Assembly (NCBI GenBank): GCA_022071945.1
Contig: JAJVIN010000037.1
Location: 1-57,017 of the forward strand
DNA: 57,017 nucleotides
Source of the DNA: Thermoanaerobaculia bacterium
Lineage (GTDB): Bacteria > Acidobacteriota > Thermoanaerobaculia > UBA5066
Reading direction: 5' to 3'
Shown: positions 33,473 to 43,800 of the stretch, piece by piece
How the letters are laid out: each line of letters starts with the position of its first letter
Numbering within the stretch: position 1 is the first letter of the stretch
Position numbers and translations under genes: made by a program
The notes under the pieces: generated by a model
What the model was told of the DNA's origin: nothing
Databases searched by the model: none
What the model saw: the letters and a program-made list of their open reading frames with translations, nothing else

Positions 33473-35131
33473 CTAGGGCTGCCCTACCATCTTGTAGACC
33501 AGTCCCAGACCCTTCGTCTGTTGTTCTTCCAGCTGCTGCCGGTAAGCCAGGGCCTCCTGGGCGGTCGCGAACTCGCCCGCCACGACGCGATACCAGGTCC
33601 CCTTCTCACCGAGGTCGACCTCGACCACTCTCGTTGTCATGCCGAGCTTCTTGCCGATCCTGGCCGAGTCCCCCTCGGCGCTGGGGCGGTCCTTGAACGA
33701 GGAGAAGTGAACGATGAAGACCGGCGGCTTGCCGGCCCAGTCCTTGGTCGTGAGGGTTCCGGCCCGTGTCTGCTTGACGGCGGCCGATGGCTCGGCCTTC
33801 GTCGCGCCAGCCGTCGCTGGCGCGACGGGGGCGGTCGACACGGGCGCCGGAGCGACCTCGACCGGTTTGACGGGTGGAGCGGCGGGGGCCGCTGTCGGCT
33901 GGGTTTTCTTGGGAGCTTCCGTCGGCCTGACCGGAACGGGTGTCGGAGGCACTTCCGCCGGTTTGCCCGGAGTGGCTGCCGGGGCCTCGGGAGCGCTCGC
34001 CGGCGCGGCGGTCGGGGCCGCGGCCGGAGGCGTCGAGATCGAGGGAGCCTCGGCCGGGGTCGGGGCAGGAGTCTCCGCCACCACGGGTGGAGCCTCGGGT
34101 TGCTTCTCGGCAGTCTTGACCGGCTCGGGGACGGGCGGTCGCGGCGCCTCGCGCAGGAAGAGCCACCACACCGCGAGCACACCGGCCAAGGCGGCGGCGG
34201 CCAAGCCCAGGATGAAGGGAAGCCGGCTCTTCGGCTCCTCGACCGTCGAGGCCATGAAGACCGGAGGAGGTGTCGGCACTTCGGGCTCGGGTTCCGGAAT
34301 CTCGGTCTTGATCGTCTCGGCCGTATCCATCGGATCACGGTCGAGCCACCCGGGAGGGAGGTCGGCCGCGCCGGGCGAGGTCTGGGTGACGTCCTTTTTC
34401 GTGGCGAACGGGACCTCGGCCTTTCCGATGGGAGAGTCGAAATCGGAGAGGGGAGGCGGCGGTGGGCCCCCCATGCCGGCTGTTTCGACCGGAGGAAGGA
34501 CATCGGTCAGGGAGACCGACGCGGCCTCTCTCTCGAGGGTGTCGACCCCAATCTGCGGTTCGGCCGGCCAGAGGGGCCCCTCGAGCGGCGGAGGCGGGGA
34601 TTCGGGAAGCCCGAGAGGCGTCATCTCGAAGACCGGCGGCGGGGTGGCCTCCACCTGGAATTCGGGTGTCTGCGGAAGTCCGAACGGAGCCGCCGCGGCG
34701 GGAGCCGCCTGCGAGGCGGGCCGGACCGGCTCGGCGAGCGGGTCTTTTATGTCGCGATCCCAGCGCAGGTCGAGGGCCCCCGTCGTCTCGACGAACGGAT
34801 CGTTCGAGGAGATCTGGGGCAGCGGCTGCGTCGAGACGAACGGCCGTTCGGGGGCCGCCATCATCGGGGGGGGAGGCGCCGCCGTCATGTCGGGGGAGGC
34901 CCCCTCGAGGATCGCGCGCGCCCGGGTGACCAGGACGTCGGCCGAGGCCGCCTCGAAGCCCTGCTTGACCCGGATCAGCTCGTCGGCCACGACCTGGCGG
35001 GCCGCCCGGAAGACGACGGCCGGATCCGCCTGCACCTGAGCGGAGAGGCCGCGAACCACCTCGGAAACTGAAGGTAGAAGGCGCTTTCGGGCCAGAGAGC
35101 CCGTCAGCTCGAGACTGTTGTCATTGCTCAT
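33473..35131 (-). CDS. Single-pass membrane protein with a C-terminal SPOR domain
   Basis: 552 residues from ATG at 35131 (MSNDNSLELTGSLARK); the longer frame upstream is a shadow of the actin gene. Residues 1-80 are a predicted helical cytoplasmic region; a disordered Pro/Ala/Glu part follows. A membrane helix (PFILGLAAAALAGVLAVWWLFL) lies near 415 or a little before. A Pro/Ala-rich periplasmic linker then leads to a SPOR domain at the end (FIVHFSSFKDRPSAEGDSARI, YRVVAGEFATAQEALAYRQQL). SPOR domains bind denuded septal peptidoglycan. The ATG overlaps the actin stop (ATGA at 35128-35131), so the two are co-translated. It likely links a cytoplasmic filament or cargo to the wall. Confidence 0.88.
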   Translation of the reverse strand: MSNDNSLELTGSLARKRLLPSVSEVVRGLSAQVQADPAVVFRAARQVVADELIRVKQGFEAASADVLVTRARAILEGASPDMTAAPPPPMMAAPERPFVSTQPLPQISSNDPFVETTGALDLRWDRDIKDPLAEPVRPASQAAPAAAAPFGLPQTPEFQVEATPPPVFEMTPLGLPESPPPPLEGPLWPAEPQIGVDTLEREAASVSLTDVLPPVETAGMGGPPPPPLSDFDSPIGKAEVPFATKKDVTQTSPGAADLPPGWLDRDPMDTAETIKTEIPEPEPEVPTPPPVFMASTVEEPKSRLPFILGLAAAALAGVLAVWWLFLREAPRPPVPEPVKTAEKQPEAPPVVAETPAPTPAEAPSISTPPAAAPTAAPASAPEAPAATPGKPAEVPPTPVPVRPTEAPKKTQPTAAPAAPPVKPVEVAPAPVSTAPVAPATAGATKAEPSAAVKQTRAGTLTTKDWAGKPPVFIVHFSSFKDRPSAEGDSARIGKKLGMTTRVVEVDLGEKGTWYRVVAGEFATAQEALAYRQQLEEQQTKGLGLVYKMVGQP

Positions 35132-36147
35132 GCAGCCAACTGCTCCCAATCCTCGGCCGGCGCGTCGAGAGCGATCGCCAGGCCGCCGTTCGAACCAGCA
35201 AAGATCGGATCGGTGATGGGCCGGACGCGCCCCCCGCCGACATCGGCCAGGGCCTTCTCCAGCGCTTTTCCCAGCCCCGGGATCTGAGAACCGCCTCCCG
35301 CGAGGATGATGTTCTGCCGGACTCGCTCCTGGTACTCGGGCTCGACGCGCGACAGGAGGTCGAGCATGGTCTCGGTGACCGGGGCGAGCAGGCTCTCGCA
35401 GGCCCTCTTCATCTCGTTCGTGATGTCGATCTGCGTCGGGCGCCCGCTCACGGGCACCATCACGCTGACCGGAGCATCCGGCTGGCCGACGAAGCTGTGC
35501 TTCTCCTTCCACTCGCGAACCATGTGGATCGAGAAGCTGACGTCGGCGTGCTTGTTCCGGATCAGGGTGGCCAGCTGCTCGTCGATCGAGTCCCCCGCGC
35601 TCGTGAGGGTTCGCTGGTCGTCCTCGGTCGGGTAGCGGCCGTTCATCACGCAGAAGTCGGTCGTTCCGGCGCCGATGTCGATGATCATCGTGTGCAGGAG
35701 CGCGTCGATCCCGTAGGCGACGGCGAACGGCTCGGAAACGATCATGAGGGCGTCGGCCACCCCCTTGACCGCCGCTCGCAGATGGAGCCTGGAGACCCTC
35801 AGGGCTTCGGCGGGCACACCGACGACGGCGTGGACCCGCTGCCCCTCGGAGGGCGAGGAGAGGGAAATCAGGTACTTCAGAAGCTCGCGGACGGCTGCCT
35901 CGTCCTTCTCCGATCCCTCCTTGATCAGGCCTCTCTCGAGGGGCCTGTGGAGGTTGAGCATCGGCCGGTTCTCGAGGGCTTCGCGTCCGAAGAGGATGGG
36001 CTTCTTGACGACCTTCTTGGCGACCATGTCGACCGGCCAGCCGACATAGCTCTCGACCACGTGCCGGGCACCGTTGGAGGCGGAGATGGAACTCCGCGAC
36101 GTCCCGAGGTCGATCCCGACGTGAAGCACATCTCGTCTGCCACTCAT
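35128..36147 (-). CDS. Actin-like filament protein, closely resembling MamK
   Basis: 339 residues. The actin ATPase fold is complete: phosphate 1 loop GIDLGTSRSS (Asp13), VSEPFAVAYGID with catalytic Glu139, phosphate 2 loop IIDIGAGTTD at 155-164, and adenine loop AGGGSQIPGL at 283-292. Compared from memory with MamK of magnetotactic bacteria, similarity extends over the whole chain: SEPF-V-YG-D-L, DIGAGTTD, DQ-TLT-AG, KE--SFVG, GRPTQIDIT (GKP--CDVT), ACESLLAP, EPEYQ--V-QNI. It is not the typical MreB (no LDxG-type MreB start). The neighbours here are an amidase and a SPOR protein rather than magnetosome genes. I infer a filament that organises envelope machinery. Confidence 0.88.
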   Translation of the reverse strand: MSGRRDVLHVGIDLGTSRSSISASNGARHVVESYVGWPVDMVAKKVVKKPILFGREALENRPMLNLHRPLERGLIKEGSEKDEAAVRELLKYLISLSSPSEGQRVHAVVGVPAEALRVSRLHLRAAVKGVADALMIVSEPFAVAYGIDALLHTMIIDIGAGTTDFCVMNGRYPTEDDQRTLTSAGDSIDEQLATLIRNKHADVSFSIHMVREWKEKHSFVGQPDAPVSVMVPVSGRPTQIDITNEMKRACESLLAPVTETMLDLLSRVEPEYQERVRQNIILAGGGSQIPGLGKALEKALADVGGGRVRPITDPIFAGSNGGLAIALDAPAEDWEQLAA

Positions 36148-36151
36148 TCCT

Positions 36152-37165
36152 TCAACTCCCTCTCCTCTCAGATCTATCCCCGCTGCCAGCCTTCTTTTCC
36201 AGGGCCCTCTTGGAATCGTAGGCCCGAATCCCCCGGTGAAGGGCGGCCGCGATCTGCGACCGGTACTCCGGGGACCTGAGGAGCTCCACCTCCTCCGGAT
36301 TCGACATGCACGAAACCTCGGCCAGGATGCCCGGCATCTCGGTGGCCACCAGGACGACGAACGGCGCGGTCTTCACGCCGCGGTCCTCGAGTTTCGGATT
36401 GACCTTCTTCAACGAGTGAAACAGGCTCTTTTGAACCGCTTCCGCCAGCTGGCGCGATTCGTTCTGTCTCACTCCCGCGTACACTCCTTCCAAGAGCTTC
36501 CGGAAATCTGAAAGAGAATAGCCCGATTCGCGGTTCTCCGCTCCTGCCAACTCCTCGATGGCGGGGCTTTCCGCCTCACCGGCGAAGTACGTCTCGACTC
36601 CCCGCTCACTTTCGGCCGGAATCGAGTTGACGTGAATCGCCACGAAAAGGTCCCCCCGGCTCTCGTTGGCCGACGCGGCCCGGTCTTTCAGGGTCAGGTA
36701 GCGGTCCTCCGAGCGGGTGAGGACGACCTCGATGCCGTCCTTCTCGAGCAGCTCCTTCAGCTTCAGAGCCACGTCCAGCGTGATCTCCTTTTCCGCAAAC
36801 CCGTCCGGCGTCATCGAACCCGGGTCATTCCCTCCATGGCCCGCATCGACCACCACCTTCTTGATCTGGAGGTGGAAGAGGTTCGGCTCGATGGCCCGCG
36901 GGGCCCTGAGGCCGGCAGGACGCGCCCGGGCCGTCGCCGGCGAATCCACGACGAGGACCTCGGGCGACGAGGCCCCCGTGGAAAAGATGTTCACCGAGAG
37001 GAACACCGCCAGGGGCAGCAGGACGAGGGCCCCGGCCCGGATCGAGCGCCGCACCCAGATTGCCCTCTTGCCAGAGGGACGCGGGCGCGGCTCGCGAACG
37101 TGCTGGACGTTCTCCAGAACGGCGCGCCGAAGCATCTCCTTCTTCAGGCCCTGAAGCTCACTCAC
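36152..37165 (-). CDS. N-acetylmuramoyl-L-alanine amidase (Amidase_3), membrane-anchored
   Basis: 337 residues. An N-terminal cytoplasmic part leads to a membrane helix at ~44-60 (AGALVLLPLAVFLSVN), then a periplasmic linker and the Amidase_3 domain from ~100. Zinc ligands and catalytic Glu: His110 in VVVDAGHGGNDPG, Glu125 in GFAEKEITL, His179 in VAIHVNS, and the Glu of ILAEVSCMSNPEEVELL. It cleaves the bond between MurNAc and the peptide stem, as in daughter-cell separation. Only 4 bases lie before the actin start on the same strand, so amidase, actin and SPOR protein form one unit. Confidence 0.94.
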   Translation of the reverse strand: MSELQGLKKEMLRRAVLENVQHVREPRPRPSGKRAIWVRRSIRAGALVLLPLAVFLSVNIFSTGASSPEVLVVDSPATARARPAGLRAPRAIEPNLFHLQIKKVVVDAGHGGNDPGSMTPDGFAEKEITLDVALKLKELLEKDGIEVVLTRSEDRYLTLKDRAASANESRGDLFVAIHVNSIPAESERGVETYFAGEAESPAIEELAGAENRESGYSLSDFRKLLEGVYAGVRQNESRQLAEAVQKSLFHSLKKVNPKLEDRGVKTAPFVVLVATEMPGILAEVSCMSNPEEVELLRSPEYRSQIAAALHRGIRAYDSKRALEKKAGSGDRSERRGS

Positions 37166-37225
37166 CGGCCCTATCTCACCACCGATCCCGGCGCCGCGCG
37201 AACGGAAAACGTGACGGGATGCCCG

Positions 37226-38089
37226 TCAGAGCGACTCGAGCCAGGCCGAGATGTCCGCAACCATCCGTGAGAAGCTGGAAGAGACGAACAGGATCTTCTG
37301 GTACTGGGTCGGATCGTACGGAATCCGGGACGCCACCTCGAGATCCAGGGGCCTCAGGTCGGCGTTCTTCTCGAACGTGCCCAGCTCTCCGAAGGACGAA
37401 AGCAGCCCGGCCCCATAAGTCTTCAGCTTCCCCCGCTCCTCCACGACCCCGAATTCCAGGGTGTACCAGTAGGCGTACTCCAGGCGCTTCATCGTCTCGT
37501 CATCGACCCGCCAGGCCGCTTCGCCAAAGAGCCTCGAGAGCTTGACGATATCGGGGTGAAACAGGCTCGCCGCATGCCCGACGAGCTCGTGGACGACATC
37601 CGGCTCGGGCGTGTAGAGCGGCACGGAGTGATGCCTCATGTACTGGGTCGACAGGAACACCCCCCGGCCCATCATCCCGAGGAACATCCGGCCCGAGATC
37701 AGACCGGCAACCGGGAGCATCCGGAAGCCCGCTCCCGCCTGGAGCTTCAGGTTGACCTCGGCGAGCTGCGGAACGCGCTCCCGGTCGAGGTTGAGGGAAC
37801 ACGAGCTCTCCAGCCACTCGATGCACGCCTTCTCGGAGTGGAGGGGATCGAGGTGCCTCCAGACCGTCCGCCAGACCTCTTGCTCGGCCTCGGTGTAGGC
37901 GACCGTGGGCAGCGGATCGGGCTCGTGATAGTTGAGGGCGAGCCTCGCGATGGCATCCCGCCGGCTCCGGTACTCCGCGTCCCGGAATCCCGGATGGTCC
38001 GGGTTCAGGGGAACAAGCTCGCCGGGGCCGCCGGCGTGCGGGAGGACCTGCTCTGCCTCAGACCCGAGTTTTTCCGTGACAAAGCTCAT
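37226..38089 (-). CDS. phhA: Phenylalanine 4-hydroxylase-type aromatic amino acid hydroxylase
   Basis: 287 residues from ATG at 38089 (MSFVTEKLGS), with GGAGG five bases before it; the GTG at 38119 has no such site. A non-heme iron, pterin-dependent enzyme. Iron ligands His167 and His172 in VVHELVGHAASLFHPD, and Glu212 in YWYTLEFGVV. Supporting: VAYTEAEQEVWRTVW, VPLYTPEPDVVHE, GAGLLSSFGELGTF. Hydroxylates phenylalanine to tyrosine, or in some bacteria tryptophan or another aromatic. No pterin-recycling gene (PCD, phhB) is adjacent. Confidence 0.94.
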   Translation of the reverse strand: MSFVTEKLGSEAEQVLPHAGGPGELVPLNPDHPGFRDAEYRSRRDAIARLALNYHEPDPLPTVAYTEAEQEVWRTVWRHLDPLHSEKACIEWLESSCSLNLDRERVPQLAEVNLKLQAGAGFRMLPVAGLISGRMFLGMMGRGVFLSTQYMRHHSVPLYTPEPDVVHELVGHAASLFHPDIVKLSRLFGEAAWRVDDETMKRLEYAYWYTLEFGVVEERGKLKTYGAGLLSSFGELGTFEKNADLRPLDLEVASRIPYDPTQYQKILFVSSSFSRMVADISAWLESL

Positions 38090-38217
38090 GAGGGCCTCCC
38101 TGACGCGACCGGGGTCCACCCAGTCGTGCGAATGTATTATTCTAGAGGATTTCCCAACGCGTAAGGATCGTGGCTCGGATCGGCGCGGCCGAGCCCAAGG
38201 CCAGGTAGCCCGGGCCC

Positions 38218-38610
38218 TCAGCGCTTCCCGGCGAGGGCCGCGTACTGCTCTGGCGTCAACGGGACGACAGAGAGGCGCCCGATCTTGACCAGGGGGGAAT
38301 CCGAGAACTCGGGCATTTCCTTGATCTCGTCGAGAGTCACCGGCGTCTTCAGCCGCTTGCCGGCCTTGACCTCGATCACGAGGGACTTCGGGTTCTCTGG
38401 ATCGGGTTGAGGTGCTCCCACCACCGTGGCCAGCCCAACAGCTCGCCGCTCATCACCGGTGTGATAGATGACAACGAGGTCACCGGTCTTCATTCCAGAG
38501 ATGTGCTTTCGTGCGGTCGGATTCGTCACCCCGGACCAGACGGTCTTCTTCTCGCGGACAAGGTCGTCAAAGGAGTATTCCGAGGGTTCGGTCTTCAGGA
38601 GATAAGGCAT
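38218..38610 (-). CDS. EVE domain protein
   Basis: 130 residues, only the EVE domain: YLLKTEPSEYSFDDLV, VWSGVTNPTARKHISGMKTGDLVVIYHTGDERRAVGLATVVG, SLVIEVKAG, TLDEIKE, LVKIGRLSVVPLTPEQYAAL. EVE resembles YTH and PUA folds and probably recognises modified nucleobases. Such proteins are often near defence or RNA-processing genes; here the neighbour downstream is phhA and the repeat lies upstream. Function unproven. Confidence 0.92.
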   Translation of the reverse strand: MPYLLKTEPSEYSFDDLVREKKTVWSGVTNPTARKHISGMKTGDLVVIYHTGDERRAVGLATVVGAPQPDPENPKSLVIEVKAGKRLKTPVTLDEIKEMPEFSDSPLVKIGRLSVVPLTPEQYAALAGKR

Positions 38611-38669
38611 CGCGTCGTCTCCGCACAGAGGATAGCGGCCTCCCCGCTCTTCCTCGCATTCCCCGTGGC

Positions 38670-38870
38670 GAGGGAAAGAGAGGGAGACGGCTCGCTGATG
38701 ACGGCTGCAATGTGCCCGGACGATCCATCACGCCTCCAGCCTGAAGCCGCTCTGTCGCGTTTTTCCCCAGCAGGGGCCGAGGTCACTTCACGTGGCATGA
38801 AGGGCCGCCCCTCCTTGCCCTCGCCCCGCGGCAGCGGGGAGAGGGTGCCGGCAGGCGGGTGAGGGGCCCC
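38670..38870. repeat. Solo copy of the 50-bp arm plus diverged module A
   Basis: 38818-38866 matches the left arm of the DUF559 cassette at 49 of 50 bases, same orientation as 24228-24277. Before it lies a worn module A (GATCCATCACGCCTCCAGC...). The 283 bases between recD and the EVE gene hold nothing else. No DUF559 gene accompanies this copy. Confidence 0.75.
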
Positions 38871-38893
38871 TCCCGTCCCGTCGCTTGCGGGAT

Positions 38894-40888
38894 CTACGAC
38901 GACTGGCCGGTATCCGGCGCCAGGTTCGTGAACCGCCTCGTCGCCTGCTCCACTCCCCGCCTCAGCACGTCCGCCGAGCCCCAGAACTCCGTCCGCTTGC
39001 GGCTTCTCGTCAGGGCCGTGTAGACGAGTTCCCGAGTCAGGAGCGGGATCGGCTCGTCCGGCAGGATCAGAACCGTCTCGTCGAACTCCGACCCCTGACT
39101 CTTGTGAACCGTCAACGCGTACGCCAGGGTCAGGTCCGCCCTCAGAAGATCGATCGGAAAGGCCTCCGGCTTTTCCCCGTCGCGAAGGAAGACCGCCATC
39201 AACCTCGTCTCGCCGGCCTCGTCCCCGATTCGCAGCACCAGCCCCTGATCCCCGTTGAAGAGTGCCAGCCCGTAGTCATTGCGCTCCATGAGCACCGGTT
39301 CTCCCGGCAGGAAATCGGGCATCGACCGCCACGACGTCCCGCGCTGCGAGAGCGCCTCGAACCTCTTCCCGTGCAGATACCCGTTCACCGCCGAGGTTCC
39401 TGTTCGAAGCCCCGGCCCCCTCGTCACACACAGCAGGCGCGACCGCTCGAAGTGCCGAAACAGCGCCGCGATGCTCCTGGCCTCGGCCTCCGTGAACTCC
39501 CCCGTCCCGCGGTAGACGGTCCCCAGTGCCCGCGCGGCCTCCGGATCGGACGCGAACATGCCCTGGTACCAGTCCGTGAGCCGCTTCTCCAGGGCCCCGT
39601 CCTCCCCGGCTGCGTGGAGGCTCACGCAGGCACTCCGATCCTCTCTCGAGATCAGGGGTCCGCGCTCACGGCGGCCTTCCAGGAGGGCCTGCGCCGCGCC
39701 CACCCGGACCGCCTCCGCCGTTTCCAGGAGCCGGACGGATTCCGGCGAGACCCGGAAGCTCTTCGAGAGGCGAATGGCCCCTCGCGAGCGGGCCGTCAGG
39801 TCCCGGAAGACCGCGCCCGAATCGACCGAGGGCAACTGATCCGCATCCCCCAGCAGGATCAGAGGACACTCCTGGGAAAGCGATCGGAGCAACTGATCCA
39901 TCAACTCCAGCCCCACCATCGAGGCCTCGTCCACGATCACGACCTTCTGCCGGAGGCGGTTCTTCTCGTGATGGAAGAACCGCCCGGCCGAGGGCGAGAA
40001 CGCGAGCAGCCTGTGCAGCGTCACCGGCGCCGGAAGCTCTTCGCGGAGCCTCTGGTCAGCCGCGAAGTCCCCGGGGAGAACCGCGAGGACCCCGCGCATC
40101 GACGTCTCCAGCCTGTTGGCGGCCTTCCCCGTCGGCGCCGCCACGGCGATGGCGGCGGGTGGTATGCCGAGCCGCGCCAGGACGCGCAGCAAGGAGAGCA
40201 CGATGAACGTCTTTCCCGTCCCCGGGCCTCCCGAGATGAGGGCGAGCCGCGCCCCGAGGGCTCTCCGCAGGGCCGCCACCTGCCCCTCCGAGAGCCGCGC
40301 CGGCTCTCCCGACACTCCCAGCGGCGGCGCGTCCAGGACCTCGGCGAGCGCGGCCTCGACCTCCTCCGTCTTCCACGGTCCCTTGCCGGCACGCCCCGTC
40401 GCCGATTCGCCCACCCGTCTCTCGGCGCTCCAGAGCCGGTGGTGGTAGAGGAGCCCGTTCTCGACGACGAGCGGTGCCAGCGTTCCAGGCTGCCCAACCA
40501 GCGGCCTGGCGAACTCCTCCCCGGCTCCGACCCGGAGCTTCTCCGCGAGCGCTTCTACCCTCGCCCGCATCTCGGGCTCGACCTTCAGCCTGTAGAGGAG
40601 CGAGGAAAGGGCCGTCTTCGGTCCCGAGTCGAGAGGGAGAGCGGTGCTGCCGCGCCGGACCTCGAGAAAACTCACGAGTATGAGGACCGAGAGAGCCTCC
40701 TTCTCCGCCCTCGGAAGGTCCTCGGCCATCCGGGAAAGCTCCCAGGAAAGGTAGAGCGCGCTCTCGGGGATGTCGTTCTCGATCGCGCGGCCGATGAGTT
40801 CCTGCGCGAACGGGAGGTCCGCCATCGGACGCCCTCTCTTCTCGGCGAGGGTCCCTCTCGGCGTCAGCGGCACGACCGGGCGGCTCAT
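38894..40888 (-). CDS. recD: RecD, exodeoxyribonuclease V alpha subunit
   Basis: 664 residues. The 5'-3' helicase subunit of RecBCD. Walker A ISGGPGTGKTF, KVVIVDEASMVGLELMD (motif II), LGDADQLPSVDSG (motif III), ALTVHKSQGSEFDE (motif V) and YTALTRSRKRTEFWG (motif VI) are all present. An N-terminal domain of about 200 residues precedes the helicase. Its ATG overlaps the recB stop by four bases. Confidence 0.95.
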   Translation of the reverse strand: MSRPVVPLTPRGTLAEKRGRPMADLPFAQELIGRAIENDIPESALYLSWELSRMAEDLPRAEKEALSVLILVSFLEVRRGSTALPLDSGPKTALSSLLYRLKVEPEMRARVEALAEKLRVGAGEEFARPLVGQPGTLAPLVVENGLLYHHRLWSAERRVGESATGRAGKGPWKTEEVEAALAEVLDAPPLGVSGEPARLSEGQVAALRRALGARLALISGGPGTGKTFIVLSLLRVLARLGIPPAAIAVAAPTGKAANRLETSMRGVLAVLPGDFAADQRLREELPAPVTLHRLLAFSPSAGRFFHHEKNRLRQKVVIVDEASMVGLELMDQLLRSLSQECPLILLGDADQLPSVDSGAVFRDLTARSRGAIRLSKSFRVSPESVRLLETAEAVRVGAAQALLEGRRERGPLISREDRSACVSLHAAGEDGALEKRLTDWYQGMFASDPEAARALGTVYRGTGEFTEAEARSIAALFRHFERSRLLCVTRGPGLRTGTSAVNGYLHGKRFEALSQRGTSWRSMPDFLPGEPVLMERNDYGLALFNGDQGLVLRIGDEAGETRLMAVFLRDGEKPEAFPIDLLRADLTLAYALTVHKSQGSEFDETVLILPDEPIPLLTRELVYTALTRSRKRTEFWGSADVLRRGVEQATRRFTNLAPDTGQSS

Positions 40889-43800
40889 CGCCCCTCCTCG
40901 AGCAGGGCCGCCGACTCACGGCCGCTCCGGAAGGCATCCTCGAAGCGTTGCAACTCGTTCCACGAGGGCCGAGCGAAGAAGAGGCCTCGACCGTCGTGTC
41001 GCGCCGGGTCCATGGCCCGCGGGAACGCGAAGAAGAACCCGCCGAAGCGCGACTCGAAGTCCTGCTCACTCGCGGTTCCGAGCATTCTCGTCAGGGCCAG
41101 GCTGTAAATGCGGAGCTGGAGTTCGTACCGCTGCCTCACGTGCTGCGCCAGCGCCTCCGGCTCGTAGGAGGGGAGCCAGTCGCTCTTCCAGTCCAGGAGA
41201 TACGTCTTTCCTTCGTGAGCGAACAGGACGTCGATGAAGCCCTTCAGGACTCCGCGTCCGATCTCGAACCCCTCGTCTCCCAGCGTCGAGACCGCTGGGT
41301 GATAGGACTCCGGAATCGGGAAGTGGAAGCCCGCTTCTCGGAAGACCGGAGTCATTGCCAGAAGCGGGCCCAGGTTCCTTCCATTCGCAACGAGCGGAGT
41401 CGTCACCGCCGCCACGGCCAGGCTCGAAAGCTTCTCGAGTACAGGGGCGTCCGAGAACCCACTGTTCTCGGCTGCCGTCCGCAGGGTGCCCGCGATGTCC
41501 GGCCGGACGAACCAATCCTCGGGGTCGCTCTCGCCGAGACTCTCGAGCGGCAGCTTCTCGAGAATCTCGTGCAGGGCGACCCCGAAGGCCACGCCGCCCG
41601 GCTCCCTGACGTCCCCGTCCGCGGCTCGGGCCGCCAGGTACCGGGGCCTCGAGAGATCGACGCCACCCCGCAGCAGTTCCATCCGGCCCGCCGCGGCCTT
41701 CAGGCCCGTGTACGACGTGACCTCGAACCCTCGCCGGGCCCTGACGGCCTCCCGCAGCGCCTTCCCGGCTTCCTCGTCGACCGGCTCGACTGTGGGGACG
41801 AACTCTCCAAGCCTCGCCAGATCCGGACCGTCCGGAGAGGGCGGCGCCTCCACGTAGTCCACCGTCACGCGGGCGAAGTGGGTCCCCGGAAGCCGCCCTG
41901 CTCCGTCGAGAGCCACGAGCTGACCGTTCACCTTCGAGTAGGCCCCGTTCAACCTGGAATACGCAATGGCCTTCCCCGAGCCAGGCACGGCCGGGAAGTA
42001 GGGCAGATACAGGCGGACCTTTGCGCGCGTCATCGCGACGTACATCAGACGCTGGTTCTCCTGGTCCTCCAGTCTCTCTGCCTGGGTCTTCTCGGGGTCC
42101 CTGTCCGGACTCGAGCCGACCCAGACCGCGCGGGGATCCGCACTCACGAGTTGCACCCCGTGATTGCTCCCCTTCGTGAACCCTCCACAGACGAAGACAA
42201 CCGGGGCTTCCAGGCCCTTCGCCTTGTGGAAGGTCAGGAGCCGCACCGCGTCATCGCCGGGCGGGAGTCTCATCTTCCCGGAGTCCTCCCCCGCGGGCTG
42301 CCGGAGTTCCCTCACATAGGAATCGAAGGTGAGGGCGAGGGCCGGCAGGTCGTCCAGGGTCCGCGACAGCTCCTCCAGAAGGAACTCGAAGAGCTGTCTG
42401 TAGTTCGTCAGGGACTGCCCGAGAGGGGCGAGGAAGAGTTCGCGCGAGGCCAGTCTGGTTTCCGACAGGAGCCTCGAGAAGAGAACCGCGAACTCCCGGC
42501 TGGCTCCGAGCCGTTTCCATGTGCTGAGCGTGTCGAGCAGCGCTTCCGAGTCCGCCAGACCCGGGTTGTCCAGGAGGGTCTGAAGACTCAGGCCAAAGAA
42601 AGGGGTCAGCAGAGCTTTCGCGCGCCGTGAGCGGTCCTCGGGATCGGCGATGGCGAACAGGAGGTCGCGGACACATCTGGCTTCCGCGCTCGAAAACAGG
42701 CCGTCCTGCTTGAAGAGGACCGCCGGGATCCCCTCTTCCTCCAGCGCGCGAGCGAGGGTGACGAGTTCTGCGTTCTTCCCGGCCAGGATGAAGAAGTCGG
42801 ACCAGTTCAGACGCCGGTTCTCGGGAACAGAGGCGGTGACACCCTCTGCTCGCAGGGCCTTCATCTCGTTCGCCATGGCGTGCGCCAGGGCCCGACGGAT
42901 CCCGGCGGCCTTGAGGCCCTTCTGCCCCGCGGGCGGCTGGAAGAGCACCACCGGGGTGAGCGAGGCCCCGTCCGACCCGAAAAGGCCGGTCTCCTCCCGG
43001 CCCGCGGAGACCGCAAACGCCTGCGGCGGGTCGAAGAACCCCCCGAAGAACGTGTTCAGCGCGTCGATCATCGAGGGCGAGGACCGGAAGTTCTTCTCGA
43101 GCCGGTGTTCTCCCGACTCGCCCGTGATCTCCTTCATCTCCTCGCAGGCCGCCCGGTAGGTCTCCACGCTCGCCCCTCGGAAGCCGTAGATGGCCTGCTT
43201 GGGGTCCCCTATCACGTAGAGGCGGTGGCGAGCCTCGCTCTGGAGAAAGACCTTGCTGAAGACCTTCCACTGTACGGCGTCGGTGTCCTGGAACTCGTCC
43301 ACCAAGACAGCGGAGTACCGCTCCCTGAGAACCCGCTTCAACTCCTCGCCGAAGGGCCCGTCCAGGCTCTCGGCGACGAGGTCCAGCATGTCCTGGTAGT
43401 CGAAGTTACCGGCCTCGGCCTTCCGCGCCCGGAGATTCGCCAGGACTTTCGGAAGGGCGCGCTGGACGGCCGCGGACTCGACGAGTTGCCACTCGGCGAG
43501 AGCTGCCGAGGCCTTATCGGGATCGTCCCAGTCTCCGGCCGGGACCGTCCCGAGAATCTCCGGCTCCGAGATCGTGGGCACCACGGCCGCACGCTTCTTG
43601 GCGCACTCGAGGAGCAGGTCCTCGAAGCTCTCGATCCCCTTCCCGCGGATGCGCAACGCGCGAAGGAGCGTGGCCATGACGGGATCAGTCGCCAGCTCTC
43701 GCCTCAGCGTGTCGCGGAAGGCCTCCTTGAAGATGGTTTCGCCGTCCACGAGTTCCTGCTCGAAAAGCCGGCGGTGGAAGAAGGCGTTCTCGAGCAGGAT

